A stretch of DNA of 64,000 bases from Psychrobacillus sp. FSL H8-0483 (GTDB taxonomy: Bacteria; Bacillota; Bacilli; Bacillales_A; Planococcaceae): positions 2,277,501 to 2,341,500 of the forward strand of contig NZ_CP152052.1 of NCBI RefSeq assembly GCF_038637725.1. The letters run 5' to 3'. A program made the translations under genes and the position numbers. Positions 19,326 through 27,144 of this stretch are shown piece by piece (within the stretch, counting starts at the first letter, position 1; every line of letters starts with the position of its first letter). The notes under the pieces were generated by a model. That model did not search any database and was not told the origin of the DNA. It saw nothing but the letters and a program-made list of their open reading frames with translations.

Positions 19326-19358
19326 TTAAACTAACGCAGCAGGTTAGTTTAAGAAGGA
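19326..19358 (+). repeat. Cassette-array repeat A2
   Basis: TTAAACTAACGCAGCAGG then TTAGTTTAAGAAGGA. The arms TTAAACTAA and TTAGTTTAA pair perfectly, unlike the TTGAACTAA arm in A3, so the base change in one arm is matched in the other. Confidence 0.75.
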
Positions 19359-19396
19359 CAAGTAAAAAATTGTACACTCAAACGGAGGAAAATATA

Positions 19397-19546
19397 TTGA
19401 AATCTATCTTTTTGTTTCTTTTAGGTTTGATTGTTTCTTGGGGGATATTGGGGGTTTTTACAGGAGATTATGGAAAAAAAAATATATTAATTTTAATAAT
19501 TGCTTATTTAGGTGTCAAATTAGCTATTCATTTGAGGAAGAAATAA
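19397..19546 (+). CDS. Small two-helix membrane protein (49 aa)
   Basis: TTG start eight bases after GGAGG. Sequence begins MKSIFLFLLGLIVSWGILG and has a second hydrophobic run NILILIIAYLGVKLAIH before a basic tail (LRKK). Two transmembrane helices are predicted by eye. No family recognised. It is the main gene of the second cassette. Confidence 0.6.
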   Translation: MKSIFLFLLGLIVSWGILGVFTGDYGKKNILILIIAYLGVKLAIHLRKK

Positions 19547-19547
19547 A

Positions 19548-19631
19548 ATGACTAATCCTTATTCAACTACCATGGAAGAACGTAATTTTCTTGCATATTT
19601 TGTGGTGAAGCAAGGCTTCATGGATGGCTAA
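19548..19631 (+). CDS. Tiny ORF ended by the repeat (27 aa), possibly a truncated gene
   Basis: MTNPYSTTMEERNFLAY... starts one base after the previous stop. Its own stop codon TAA is part of the repeat core CTAACGGGTGC, whose left arm is missing here. This looks like a gene cut by the cassette boundary. No strong ribosome site; may be translationally coupled. Confidence 0.35.
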   Translation: MTNPYSTTMEERNFLAYFVVKQGFMDG

Positions 19632-19670
19632 CGGGTGCTTTACTTCAAGAAGGGGTAAAGCATTTTTTCG
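19628..19670 (+). repeat. Cassette-array repeat B2 with terminator
   Basis: Left-truncated core CTAACGGGTGCTTTAC. The stem TGCTTTAC/GTAAAGCA followed by TTTTTT makes a plus-strand terminator at 19635-19668. Confidence 0.75.
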
Positions 19671-19672
19671 TA

Positions 19673-19705
19673 TTGAACTAACGCAGCAGTTTAGTTGAAC
19701 AAGGG
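19673..19705 (+). repeat. Cassette-array repeat A3
   Basis: TTGAACTAACGCAGCAG then TTTAGTTGAACAAGGG; starts three bases after the end of B2, so B and A form one composite boundary. Confidence 0.75.
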
Positions 19706-19752
19706 ATTAGAAATAATAATGGGTTTTACTATTTTCAAGGGGGAAATTACAT

Positions 19753-20115
19753 ATGAATGAAAAACAAAAGCTACTTTTACAGAACTTAATAAATATAAAG
19801 GATTACTGGACAAAAACAGCCGTTGATGGTTTAAATTCTAATACAGACTTAATCTGGTCTGATTATGAAGACGAGTATAAAATACTTCAAACAAAACTCA
19901 CATCACAGGAAGAATTAAATGCTTTTCATAAAGTTCAAAGTGAAGTTATTCAAGGTGTAATTCACTCGATTTTAGTTATGATTGATGGTGGCGATGAACT
20001 TGCTGATAATTATTTAATTGATTTAGTGGATAGGGAGACAAATGAGTCACTACAAAAAGAAGTTGCATTACACGAAGAATTTGTTGGTTATTTACTTGAT
20101 ACTGAAGATGAATAA
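19753..20115 (+). CDS. Hypothetical acidic helical protein (120 aa), third cassette
   Basis: Starts MNEKQKLLLQNLINIKDYW with AAGGGGG upstream. It is rich in acidic residues and predicted helical throughout, with a distinctive VIHSILVMIDGGDELADNY segment near residues 68-86 and a C-terminal EEFVGYLLDTEDE. No signal peptide or membrane segment. I recall similar single-gene hypothetical proteins in Bacillales but cannot assign a function; its size and acidity would suit an immunity protein, which is only a guess. Flanked by A3 and B3. Confidence 0.75.
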   Translation: MNEKQKLLLQNLINIKDYWTKTAVDGLNSNTDLIWSDYEDEYKILQTKLTSQEELNAFHKVQSEVIQGVIHSILVMIDGGDELADNYLIDLVDRETNESLQKEVALHEEFVGYLLDTEDE

Positions 20116-20126
20116 CAAAAATCCTT

Positions 20127-20174
20127 ATTGAACTAACAGATGCTTTACTTTAAGAAGGGGAAAGCATTTTTTCT
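20127..20174 (+). repeat. Cassette-array repeat B3 with terminator
   Basis: TTGAACTAACAGATGC then TTTACTTTAAG; stem TGCTTTAC-like/GGAAAGCA followed by TTTTTT. Twelve bases after the third cassette's stop codon. Confidence 0.75.
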
Positions 20175-20176
20175 TT

Positions 20177-20209
20177 TTGAATTAACGAAGCAGTTTAGTT
20201 GAACAAGGA
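20177..20209 (+). repeat. Cassette-array repeat A4
   Basis: TTGAATTAACGAAGCAG then TTTAGTTGAACAAGGA, three bases after B3, repeating the B-A junction spacing seen at 19670/19673. Confidence 0.75.
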
Positions 20210-20308
20210 CTTTTTGATTGAATAGAGAATATTACTTTAGAAAAGCAAAATTTTGATATATATCTTTTAATATTAGAAACAAAAATTAACTATGAAAGGG
20301 GAATTTAA

Positions 20309-20707
20309 ATGAAGACTACTGATCTCGAAATGATAGAAAGTAATAAATTTAGTAAATATATTGTTTTTTTCTACCTTGTATTTGCTGGAGCGCTATTATT
20401 CCCAATTAGTCTATCCGCTTTTTTACCTTTATTGATATTTATAATAACTGTTATTAGTTACTTTTTCGTAAGTTATATATTCGTTGCATTATATAAGAAT
20501 CGCCCTTTATTAGTTCTAGGTTTAACATTTTTTTTTAATCTAATCGGATTCCTTTTTGGGGTTATTTTGGAGTGGGGGGAGTTCTCACTGATGCAAGAGC
20601 TGAATGCAATTAATGTGGTTATTTTTTTAATTTTTGGCCCATTGGTAGTTTTATTATTTTATACTCTAATACAACACTTCTATATTAACAAAATGATTAA
20701 AAATTAA
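20309..20707 (+). CDS. Small four-helix membrane protein (132 aa), fourth cassette
   Basis: ATG with AAAGGGG upstream. After a polar N-terminus (MKTTDLEMIESNKFSKY) come four hydrophobic stretches at about 18-38, 40-62, 68-88 and 100-122, ending in a basic tail (YINKMIKN). No motifs or family recognised. AT-rich like its neighbours. Function unknown. Confidence 0.7.
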   Translation: MKTTDLEMIESNKFSKYIVFFYLVFAGALLFPISLSAFLPLLIFIITVISYFFVSYIFVALYKNRPLLVLGLTFFFNLIGFLFGVILEWGEFSLMQELNAINVVIFLIFGPLVVLLFYTLIQHFYINKMIKN

Positions 20708-20785
20708 TGTGATAGTTCGTAAAGAGTTTTAGATACCTCTTTTCTTTGTATCAGGATTTACCTTTTATGTTTCATTTAAAATTTT

Positions 20786-20866
20786 ATTAAACTAACGGAG
20801 TGCTTTAGTAAAAAACGAATAGCAAAATACGATGAGCTAGGAGATACATTTCCTAGCTCATTTTAT
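20786..20866 (+). repeat. Cassette-array repeat B4 and terminator
   Basis: TTAAACTAACGGAGTGC then TTTAGTAAAA closes the array. It is followed at about 20830-20866 by a strong hairpin ATGAGCTAGGA/TCCTAGCTCAT and TTTTA. Confidence 0.75.
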
Positions 20867-20992
20867 GTGTTATTTTCCTATGCCTTTAATTAATCTTCTC
20901 TATTTCCATTTAACTCTCTTCCTCCTTCCTCGTATAAATCAACAGAAGCAATTAAAACATTGCGGGGATCAAAATGAAGAGGAGCAATTTCA

Positions 20993-21247
20993 ATGAATGT
21001 AGAGTTAATGAATACAAATATAGAAGAAGTAGTAATGAAGGCCGTTCAGAAGGCATTATTAGCCACGCAGCATCAATTTATGGATAGCGGGTGGCTATCC
21101 TTAAAAGACGGAGCCAAGTACGCTGGTGTCGCCTATAACACGTTTAGCAAGTTCCGTGCAATGGGTTTACAAGTGTGTGAAATAGAAGGAATTAAACGTG
21201 TGTCTCGTAAAGAGATTGATCGTTTTTTAGAAGATCATAGCTTTTAA
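20993..21247 (+). CDS. Excisionase-type helix-turn-helix protein
   Basis: 84 aa with a MerR/HTH_17-like DNA-binding motif in the C-terminal half (WLSLKDGAKYAGVAYNTF... KRVSRKEIDRFLEDH). Proteins of this shape (Xis or DNA-binding partners) usually sit just before a tyrosine integrase, as here, and steer the direction of recombination. Start ATG with AGGAGCAAT upstream. The 104-base gap to the integrase holds a possible attenuator hairpin. Confidence 0.8.
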   Translation: MNVELMNTNIEEVVMKAVQKALLATQHQFMDSGWLSLKDGAKYAGVAYNTFSKFRAMGLQVCEIEGIKRVSRKEIDRFLEDHSF

Positions 21248-21259
21248 TAATATATTTTA

Positions 21260-21316
21260 TGAGGATTTTCCTTTAGGTTCGATTATAATATCACTAGAGG
21301 TAAATCCTCTCTTTAA
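21260..21316 (+). promoter_or_regulatory. Possible hairpin between excisionase and integrase genes
   Basis: Arms GAGGATTT and AAATCCTC flank a long loop and are followed by TCTTT. It could terminate excisionase transcription or attenuate integrase expression. Weak evidence. Confidence 0.3.
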
Positions 21317-21351
21317 TCATTGCCCCCGCAACTGATTCAGGAGGAATTATC

Positions 21352-22521
21352 ATGGCAAAGAAAAAGGTATCACCTGTTAAAAGCTATATAAAAAAGGGTG
21401 AGAAACTATACAGGTTTCCAGTGTATTTAGGTATTGATCCGCTAACTGGTATACAGAAACGCTCTACCAGACGTGGCTTTAAAACAATCAGAGAAGCGGA
21501 ATTAGAATTAGCTCGTATTAAGTTAGCTGTTGCGAATGGTACATACCAACAAGTACGTGCTGAAACGTACCAAGAAATTTACGACCTATGGGTAAAGCAA
21601 TATGAAAAGACTGTGGAAGAAAGCACATATGTAAAAACTACTGGCCTCTTTAAAAATCATATTTTACCTGTGATGGGTGCGTATAAAATTGAAAAGATAC
21701 ATGTCGATGTATGTCAAAAGCATGTGGATGAATGGGCCTCTAAGTTAAAGAAGTACCGCATGGTAAAAGCTTATGCTGCTAAGGTGCTTGATTTTGCAAT
21801 TAAGCGTGGCTATATACAAACAAATCCGTTTGCACTTGTAGATTTACCAATTAACCATTTTAAAAAGGCTATAGGAGCAGATGAAGATAAAGCAGAGAAC
21901 TTCTACTCACGTGAACAGCTTAAAGAGTTCATATCATGCTTAGAACGGGAAAATAACCATAAAGCGTATGTTCTATTCCGCTTACTAGCTTTCAGTGGAA
22001 TGCGTAAAGGTGAAGCACTGGCTCTTACATGGAATGACTTAAACTTTACTTCAAACGAACTGCGTATCAACAAGGCCATTTCTGAAGGTAAATATAACAG
22101 ACTATATATAAAGTCTACTAAAACAGGTGATTCCCGTACAATTAAAATGGACGATAAGACAATGGCTATCTTAAAAGATTGGAAGAAAAAGCAGAAGCAA
22201 GATTATTTCATTCTAGGATTTAATACAATGCAACCTAAACAGCTTGTATTTAGCAATGAAAAGAATGAATTTTTGAAGCCTCAAAAAACTATTAAGTGGA
22301 TAAACCAAATACAGAATAAATACAAACTAGGAAAAATCACAACACATGGTTTACGTCATACCCATTGTTCATTGTTATTCGAAGCGGGTGCTAGTTTGAA
22401 GGAAGTACAAGATCGTTTAGGTCATAGTGATGTAAAAACGACGATGAACATTTATGCACACGTTTCAAAGGAAGCAAAAGAAGGAGCAATATCGAAGTTC
22501 GCCAGCTATATTGAAATGTAG
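21352..22521 (+). CDS. Tyrosine recombinase / phage-type integrase
   Basis: 389-aa site-specific recombinase for element integration and excision. It has an N-terminal arm-binding domain (RFPVYLGIDPLTGIQKRS, residues about 15-60), a SAM-like core-binding domain about 70-160, and a catalytic domain with Arg in FSGMRKGEALALTW, the HGLRH box (His332, Arg335), His358 in GHSDVKTT and nucleophile Tyr368 in MNIYAHV. All catalytic residues are present, so it could be active. Ribosome site AGGAGGAATTATC before ATG. It lies between the cassette array and an attachment-site-like tmRNA fragment, which fits an integrative element boundary. Confidence 0.95.
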   Translation: MAKKKVSPVKSYIKKGEKLYRFPVYLGIDPLTGIQKRSTRRGFKTIREAELELARIKLAVANGTYQQVRAETYQEIYDLWVKQYEKTVEESTYVKTTGLFKNHILPVMGAYKIEKIHVDVCQKHVDEWASKLKKYRMVKAYAAKVLDFAIKRGYIQTNPFALVDLPINHFKKAIGADEDKAENFYSREQLKEFISCLERENNHKAYVLFRLLAFSGMRKGEALALTWNDLNFTSNELRINKAISEGKYNRLYIKSTKTGDSRTIKMDDKTMAILKDWKKKQKQDYFILGFNTMQPKQLVFSNEKNEFLKPQKTIKWINQIQNKYKLGKITTHGLRHTHCSLLFEAGASLKEVQDRLGHSDVKTTMNIYAHVSKEAKEGAISKFASYIEM

Positions 22522-22594
22522 TTGGTGACTACGCTTTGACTACGTTTTTGACTACGTTCGATTGATAATCATTGAAACTAGATGATATAGACCA

Positions 22595-24481
22595 ATCGAG
22601 TAGGAGGGAGTGATTAGCTCCCGACCTCTCACACCACCGTACGTACGGATCCGTATACGGCGGTTCAATTAAGATAGATGACGCAAATTTCTAACGATAT
22701 AATAGACTCTTGAGCCCTTGGGAACTCCAGTAGGAGTTTCCGAGGGCAATGTCTAGTATTGGACTTTTGGAGATACGCCAGTAGCTTTTGCGGGTGTTTC
22801 CCCATTCGTATGCTTTCCCTTTTGGGATTCCTAGACCAGTAAGTTTTCTTACCTTAGTCTTCGGCTTCTTCCAACTTTTCCACACACACATTCGAAGTCT
22901 TCTTCTTATCCATGAATCAAACTTCTTAAATACACTTGGCGTATCTGCTAATGCATAGTATCCACACCACCCCATTAGATATTGATTTAATTTCTTAATT
23001 CGGTATTCCATTGGGTAAGGTTTCTTCCTTGAAGTGATTTCTCGAATTTTATTCTTCATTCGTCTCACACTTTCTTTAGCAATACGAACCTTTGGTTCCT
23101 TACCGTTAGTGAAACTGAATCCAAGAAATTTTCTTTTCCAAGGGCGGTCTACTGCGGATTTATTCAGATTGACTTTCAACTTAAGTTTCCTTTCAATAAA
23201 TGAAGTGACAGATTCCATCACTCGAATTCCCGCTTTCTTTGTTTTCACATAGATATTACAGTCATCAGCGTATCTGACAAATTTATGTCCTCTACTTTCT
23301 AGCTCTTTGTCTAATTCATCTAGGACAATGTTAGAAAGTAATGGACTTAGTGGACCGCCTTGCGGGGTTCCTTCTTGGCTCGGTTTAACAAGACCATTCA
23401 TCATGATGCCAGATTTCAGATATTTTCGGATTAACTTTAAAAGTCGTTTATCTTCTATTCGTTTAGCAAGTGTTCCCATGAGTCTGTCATGATTTACTTT
23501 GTCGAAGAATTTCTCCAAGTCCATATCAACTACCCAACGATATCCTTCCTGTATATAACACTTCGCTTCTTTTATAGCGTCATGGGCACTACGATTTGGT
23601 CGAAATCCATAACTATGTTCAGAAAATGAAACGTCATAAATTGGTGAAAGAATTTGTGCAATAGCTTGTTGAATGAAACGGTCTGTTACGGTAGGTATCC
23701 CTAATAATCGCACTCCTCCGTCGGGTTTCGGGATTTCGACCCTACGGACAGGGTGGGGTTCATAGGTTCCATTAAGAAGTGCTATTTTCATAGCTTCCCA
23801 TTCTTTGTAGATATGAAATCTCAGTTCTTGAAAAGACATTCCGTCTACACCATGGCTTCCTTTATTCTTTTCCACTCTTTTTAAGGAGGCTAAAAGATTT
23901 CCGCGAGATAAAACTTGTTCCATTAACATTCGTTATATCCTCTTTCCGTGAACAACAGTTCTTCTTATGCCAGTTCTGCTACACCATCTTGAAGTCCCCC
24001 ATGGAATTCACCATTTCCTCCAACAAGTATGCCTTATCGGTTATCTGTGTTCAGCACAGTTTACTGAATGCCAAGGTGTTGTTCTCTCTTAATTGTTCAG
24101 CCCTTTCCATCCTTCTCGAGTTTGGATGGTACTATGGCTTCTGCTGACTTCTGATTGTTCAGCTATTCATCACTGGATAGGTTATCAAGTGTACTTGACG
24201 TACCAATCAGATCTCCCCAGGTAAGAACGTAATCTTTCACTCCATCTATCTGCTTCATCTACTCCGTACAACCTTCGGTAGAAAGGGCTTTGTTTTGCTC
24301 TGCAAACTCACCCAGTTGCACATAGCCTTATATGAAGTTCGTGTTCCTCAGACCGGAGGTTTGCCGCTCGCTTCCTTCAGATTCCACGTCGCCATGGACA
24401 CCCTTGCGTTAAGCTAACTGCTACTTCTACCTTCACAGTTCGGGACTTTCACCCTATAGATTACGCCCATGCTGGGCGCAC
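22595..24481 (-). mobile_element. Group II intron (class C type), about 1.89 kb
   Basis: The 5' end GTGCGCCCAGCATGGGCG is at 24481 on the minus strand. The 5' ribozyme domains occupy about 23930-24481, the maturase gene 22691-23929, and domain V/VI-like sequence (GCCGTATACGG, GTACGTACGGTGG, then CTCCTACTCGAT at the 3' end) about 22595-22680. Immediately 5' of the intron is a terminator hairpin with its T-run, the classical target of group IIC introns. Boundaries are estimated to within a few bases. Confidence 0.88.
22691..23929 (-). CDS. ltrA: Group II intron reverse transcriptase/maturase
   Basis: 412-aa multifunctional protein that helps splice and retrotranspose the intron. Fingers-palm motifs are present: IPKPDGGVRLLGIPT, FRPNRSAHDAI, DMDLEKFFDKVNHD, GTPQGGPLSPLLSN and the catalytic YADD at 220-223. 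A GIIM/domain X region follows (about 300-380, WCGYYALADT). No C-terminal HNH endonuclease, as expected for class C introns. Catalytic residues look intact. The start ATG follows AGAGGATATAACG; a second Met two codons later is also possible. Confidence 0.95.
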   Translation of the reverse strand: MLMEQVLSRGNLLASLKRVEKNKGSHGVDGMSFQELRFHIYKEWEAMKIALLNGTYEPHPVRRVEIPKPDGGVRLLGIPTVTDRFIQQAIAQILSPIYDVSFSEHSYGFRPNRSAHDAIKEAKCYIQEGYRWVVDMDLEKFFDKVNHDRLMGTLAKRIEDKRLLKLIRKYLKSGIMMNGLVKPSQEGTPQGGPLSPLLSNIVLDELDKELESRGHKFVRYADDCNIYVKTKKAGIRVMESVTSFIERKLKLKVNLNKSAVDRPWKRKFLGFSFTNGKEPKVRIAKESVRRMKNKIREITSRKKPYPMEYRIKKLNQYLMGWCGYYALADTPSVFKKFDSWIRRRLRMCVWKSWKKPKTKVRKLTGLGIPKGKAYEWGNTRKSYWRISKSPILDIALGNSYWSSQGLKSLLYR

Positions 24482-24484
24482 AAA

Positions 24485-24512
24485 GAAAAAACCCTTGATA
24501 ATCAAGGGTTTT
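24485..24512 (-). terminator. Terminator hairpin adjoining the intron insertion site
   Basis: Minus strand: AAAACCCTTGA, a TTA loop, TCAAGGGTTTT, then TTCTTT running into the intron's first base. It would work on both strands. Confidence 0.85.
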
Positions 24513-24544
24513 GACACTGTATGAAATCATATGATTTCGTAGTA

Positions 24545-24572
24545 TGGAGACGGCGGGAGTCTAACCCACCTC
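24545..24572 (-). other. tmRNA (ssrA) 3'-end-like fragment, probable attachment site
   Basis: The minus strand reads GTGGG-TTAGACT-CCCGC, a five-pair T-stem and loop, followed by CGTCTCC and A. This copies the T-arm and acceptor end of Bacillus-type tmRNA (CCCACCGTCTCCACCA). The CCA is replaced by TAC and no tmRNA body is found upstream. Integrases of many islands recombine at the ssrA 3' end, and this fragment lies next to such an integrase. Confidence 0.55.
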
Positions 24573-25128
24573 TCCGAGAAATGTTGTTAAATCAAGATTT
24601 TAAAGGTTATTTTGAATCCATTAATAATCTCTGACCACGTTAATGCGATTAATATTTTACCTGCATCATTAGTATTGCTTGGAACACCAGTTGTATTCCC
24701 GTTATTACCAACTTAATATGTATTTAATATGTCTTCTACTGTATTTATAGGTTTTTCTATATCTTCATAGGTAATCGGATCGTCTTTCCCTAGTTGTCCC
24801 TGTAAATGATGCTCATATAATTTAAAGGAGAGAAAAGACTTTTGCTGCTCCGACCTGCTGGCTCAAATAATCTCGCTAATCCTATAATAGTGGAGTATTG
24901 AAATGAAATAATTGTTAATTCACTGATCAACTGTTTTATCCTGTTTTAAACAAAAAAGTAATACAGACCACCTGTTCACTCTTTTGTCCGCAATTTGTCC
25001 GTAGAATTATTTTTTTGTACCGATCTTATTTTACTCAAATGATTTTCACAGTTGGGAAAACCTTATTAAATCAGACTTATTTAACCTAATCGAACTCAGT
25101 TTACCTAGTTTTTATAAGTGAGATAAAT

Positions 25129-25173
25129 TCGACAAGGTAGGGGTCGCTGGTTCGAGACCAGTCGGGACCATCA
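25129..25173 (+). tRNA. Partial tRNA: 3' half only, probable attachment-site remnant
   Basis: GCTGG-TTCGAGA-CCAGT forms a T-stem and loop, followed by acceptor strand CGGGACC and A. Upstream, GGTAG could be the 3' anticodon stem, but no 5' partner exists. The 5' half is missing and the end is TCA rather than CCA. The break near the anticodon loop is where tyrosine recombinases often cross over. Amino-acid identity cannot be given. Confidence 0.5.
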
Positions 25174-25178
25174 TTTGC

Positions 25179-25224
25179 AAAAGCCTGTAAACGTTGATAT
25201 ATCAATGTTTACAGGCTTTTTTTT
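25179..25224 (+). terminator. Terminator after the tRNA-like fragment
   Basis: Long hairpin AAAAGCCTGTAAAC plus TTGAT against ATCAA plus GTTTACAGGCTTTT, with eight Ts at the end. Confidence 0.9.
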
Positions 25225-25465
25225 AGTAAATCTACCTAACATTTACTTCTTATTTTACGATTTGTCGGTAGGAATTTTACTGTATTAGTTAGCGTGACTT
25301 TGAATGGTCTTTTGAATGGGAAGCTTTTGTTTTTCAATCCAACTTTATATTACTTCGAGGCGTCGCAAACAAAATTTGCCGCAGCTCTAAATCCTTTTAT
25401 TTAAAGTAAAGTTTCCTTAAAAAAGAATTATAAAAAATTCTACATTGTAGTTTTCAGAGTTCTCC

Positions 25466-25552
25466 CTTTCCGCGGGAATTGCTTCAGCCTCCTCGCTTCG
25501 CTGTTGGTCTTCTGCTAACGCTATTCCCGCAGGAGTGTCGCCTACTTCAACG
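25466..25552. repeat. GC-rich dispersed palindromic repeat
   Basis: TTTCCGCGGGAATTGC ... GCTATTCCCGCAGGAG form inverted arms around TCCTCGCTTCGCTG. The GCGGGAATAGC/GCGGAAA-type motif resembles the ends of repeat module M3 found further right. Unlike its AT-rich surroundings. Confidence 0.55.
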
Positions 25553-25800
25553 ATTTTCTAGAAGTTAGTGACTTAAATTTCATCATATTTTCAGAATAGT
25601 CTGTATATCTTAAAGTTGATAGTTTTTCAGTGTCCTCGGCAGAAGGTAGTCTTTTTCCTGGTTGTATTTAGTGGTACCAAGCACAGAAACATTCATGAAA
25701 ATTAGAGTTTGTTTCAATAATCATGAATTCTCTTGCTTTAGCATTAAAAGTTTGAAAAGATATAAATACGGATAAGAGTAAATTAAAGGAGGTAACCATT

Positions 25801-27144
25801 TTGTTAAAAATTATTGCAGATTTACAAGAAGGGCATTCATATGAAAAAAATGCGCTAATACTATTAATCTCTGATGAGTTAGAAGCCATTTCTCCAATAA
25901 AAAACGAATTAGAATTAAAAGGATATACAACAATAATTTCCACTACAGCTAAAAAAGGGCTCGAACATTTTCACTTACTAGAAATAGATTTATGTTGTGT
26001 TTCTGCAACGCTTACAGACATGTCAACAATAGATTTTCTGAAAGAAGTCAAAATGCAATCTCTTAACTATTTTACTCCAATTATTGTATTAGATTTTGAA
26101 AAAATACATGCGCATAAGAAAACAACCTATATTCAAAATGGCGCATTTGATTTAATTCCGATCCAAGACAATTCGTTGCTTCAAGCAGTAGTCTCTAACC
26201 TATTAACCACTAAGCATGCCATCTCTCGTCTCCAACTAACCGATCCTTTAACAAATGCCTTAAATAGTTTGAGTTTAGAAAAAATTGCTGTTCAACAAAT
26301 TCAGAAGTGCTCTTCATCACTTAGCACATTCTCTATCTCACTTATTGATATTGATAACTTCCAGAAGATTAATGAAAACTATGGCTACAGTTTTTCTGAT
26401 GAGATACTTGTAAAATTTAGTAATTTTATTCGAAGTAATATCGGCAAGGAAATGTCCCTGTTTCGATTACACGGAGCTACCTTTATCATTATATTTCCTG
26501 AACATTCCGCTGAAATGGCATTAGAAAAAACAATAGAATTACAACAAAGCTTTCATACTATTACGTTCAAGAAAGATGAGGTTTCATTTCATGTAAGCTT
26601 TAACGCTGGAATTGCGGAATGGTCGGAAGAGCTTACATCTATCTTTCAACTTGTTGAAAAGGCAAAGCAGGCATTAAGTATCACTGGGCAATCTACAGAT
26701 GCTAGATGTATTTCGTTTCATTCTATGGATGTTACAGCAGCACTACCAACTATTAGAGTTCTAATAATTGATGATAATAAACTAGGTCGTTTGATGTTAG
26801 AAAAACAATTCTCCACTTGGAGTTCTCCTAAATTTAATGTAAAAGTTGAAACATATGAAAATGGATATGATTTTATTCATTCAGATTGGTATGATCCTAT
26901 GGACTACTATATTCTCATGCTAGATGTCACTATGCCAAAGATGGATGGGATTGAAGTGCTAGACATTGTTCGTACAAACTTTCCATCAGATCGAATAATT
27001 ATCTCGATGCTGACTTCTCGTAACAATAGCCAGGAAATATTACATGCCCTGAATAAAGGAGCTGATGATTATTTGGTAAAACCATTCCACCCTCAAGAAG
27101 TGTTAGTTCGTATACAACGACACACAAGGAGGCTATTCGTATGA
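25801..27144 (+). CDS. Receiver-degenerate GGDEF-receiver regulatory protein
   Basis: 447-aa cytoplasmic signalling protein. It starts with TTG seven bases after AAAGGAGGT. Residues about 15-130 form a receiver fold whose phospho-Asp is replaced (CVSATLTDMS). About 145-310 is a GGDEF-type domain: DIDNFQKINENYG is conserved, but the signature loop reads RLHGATF, so diguanylate cyclase activity should be lost. About 318-445 is an intact receiver: IIDDNKLGR, Asp in ILMLDVTMPKMDG, Thr in SMLTSRN and Lys in YLVKPFHP. First gene of an operon; its stop overlaps the next start (ATGA). Probably a phosphorylation-controlled switch for the glycosyltransferase, comparable in idea to YdaK of Bacillus subtilis. 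Confidence 0.88.
   Translation: MLKIIADLQEGHSYEKNALILLISDELEAISPIKNELELKGYTTIISTTAKKGLEHFHLLEIDLCCVSATLTDMSTIDFLKEVKMQSLNYFTPIIVLDFEKIHAHKKTTYIQNGAFDLIPIQDNSLLQAVVSNLLTTKHAISRLQLTDPLTNALNSLSLEKIAVQQIQKCSSSLSTFSISLIDIDNFQKINENYGYSFSDEILVKFSNFIRSNIGKEMSLFRLHGATFIIIFPEHSAEMALEKTIELQQSFHTITFKKDEVSFHVSFNAGIAEWSEELTSIFQLVEKAKQALSITGQSTDARCISFHSMDVTAALPTIRVLIIDDNKLGRLMLEKQFSTWSSPKFNVKVETYENGYDFIHSDWYDPMDYYILMLDVTMPKMDGIEVLDIVRTNFPSDRIIISMLTSRNNSQEILHALNKGADDYLVKPFHPQEVLVRIQRHTRRLFV

Larger units (their letters stand above)
24573..25800. other. Decayed region at the element boundary, no intact gene
   Basis: On the minus strand near 24720-24830 a short frame (YEHHLQGQLGKDDPITYED... ending INTVEDILNTY and stop) looks like the C-terminus of a lost gene, family not recognised. 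The rest is AT-rich with the tRNA-like fragment, its terminator and a GC-rich palindromic repeat, listed separately. Confidence 0.5.

Noticed and set aside
22691-23929. Reverse transcriptase as part of a retron or DGR defence system
   Set aside because: Flanking ribozyme domains, domain X and the GTGCG 5' end identify a group II intron maturase; no msr/msd or variable repeat is present.
24530-24580. A complete tmRNA gene
   Set aside because: Only the T-arm and acceptor strand are present; no tag reading frame or 5' acceptor partner upstream.
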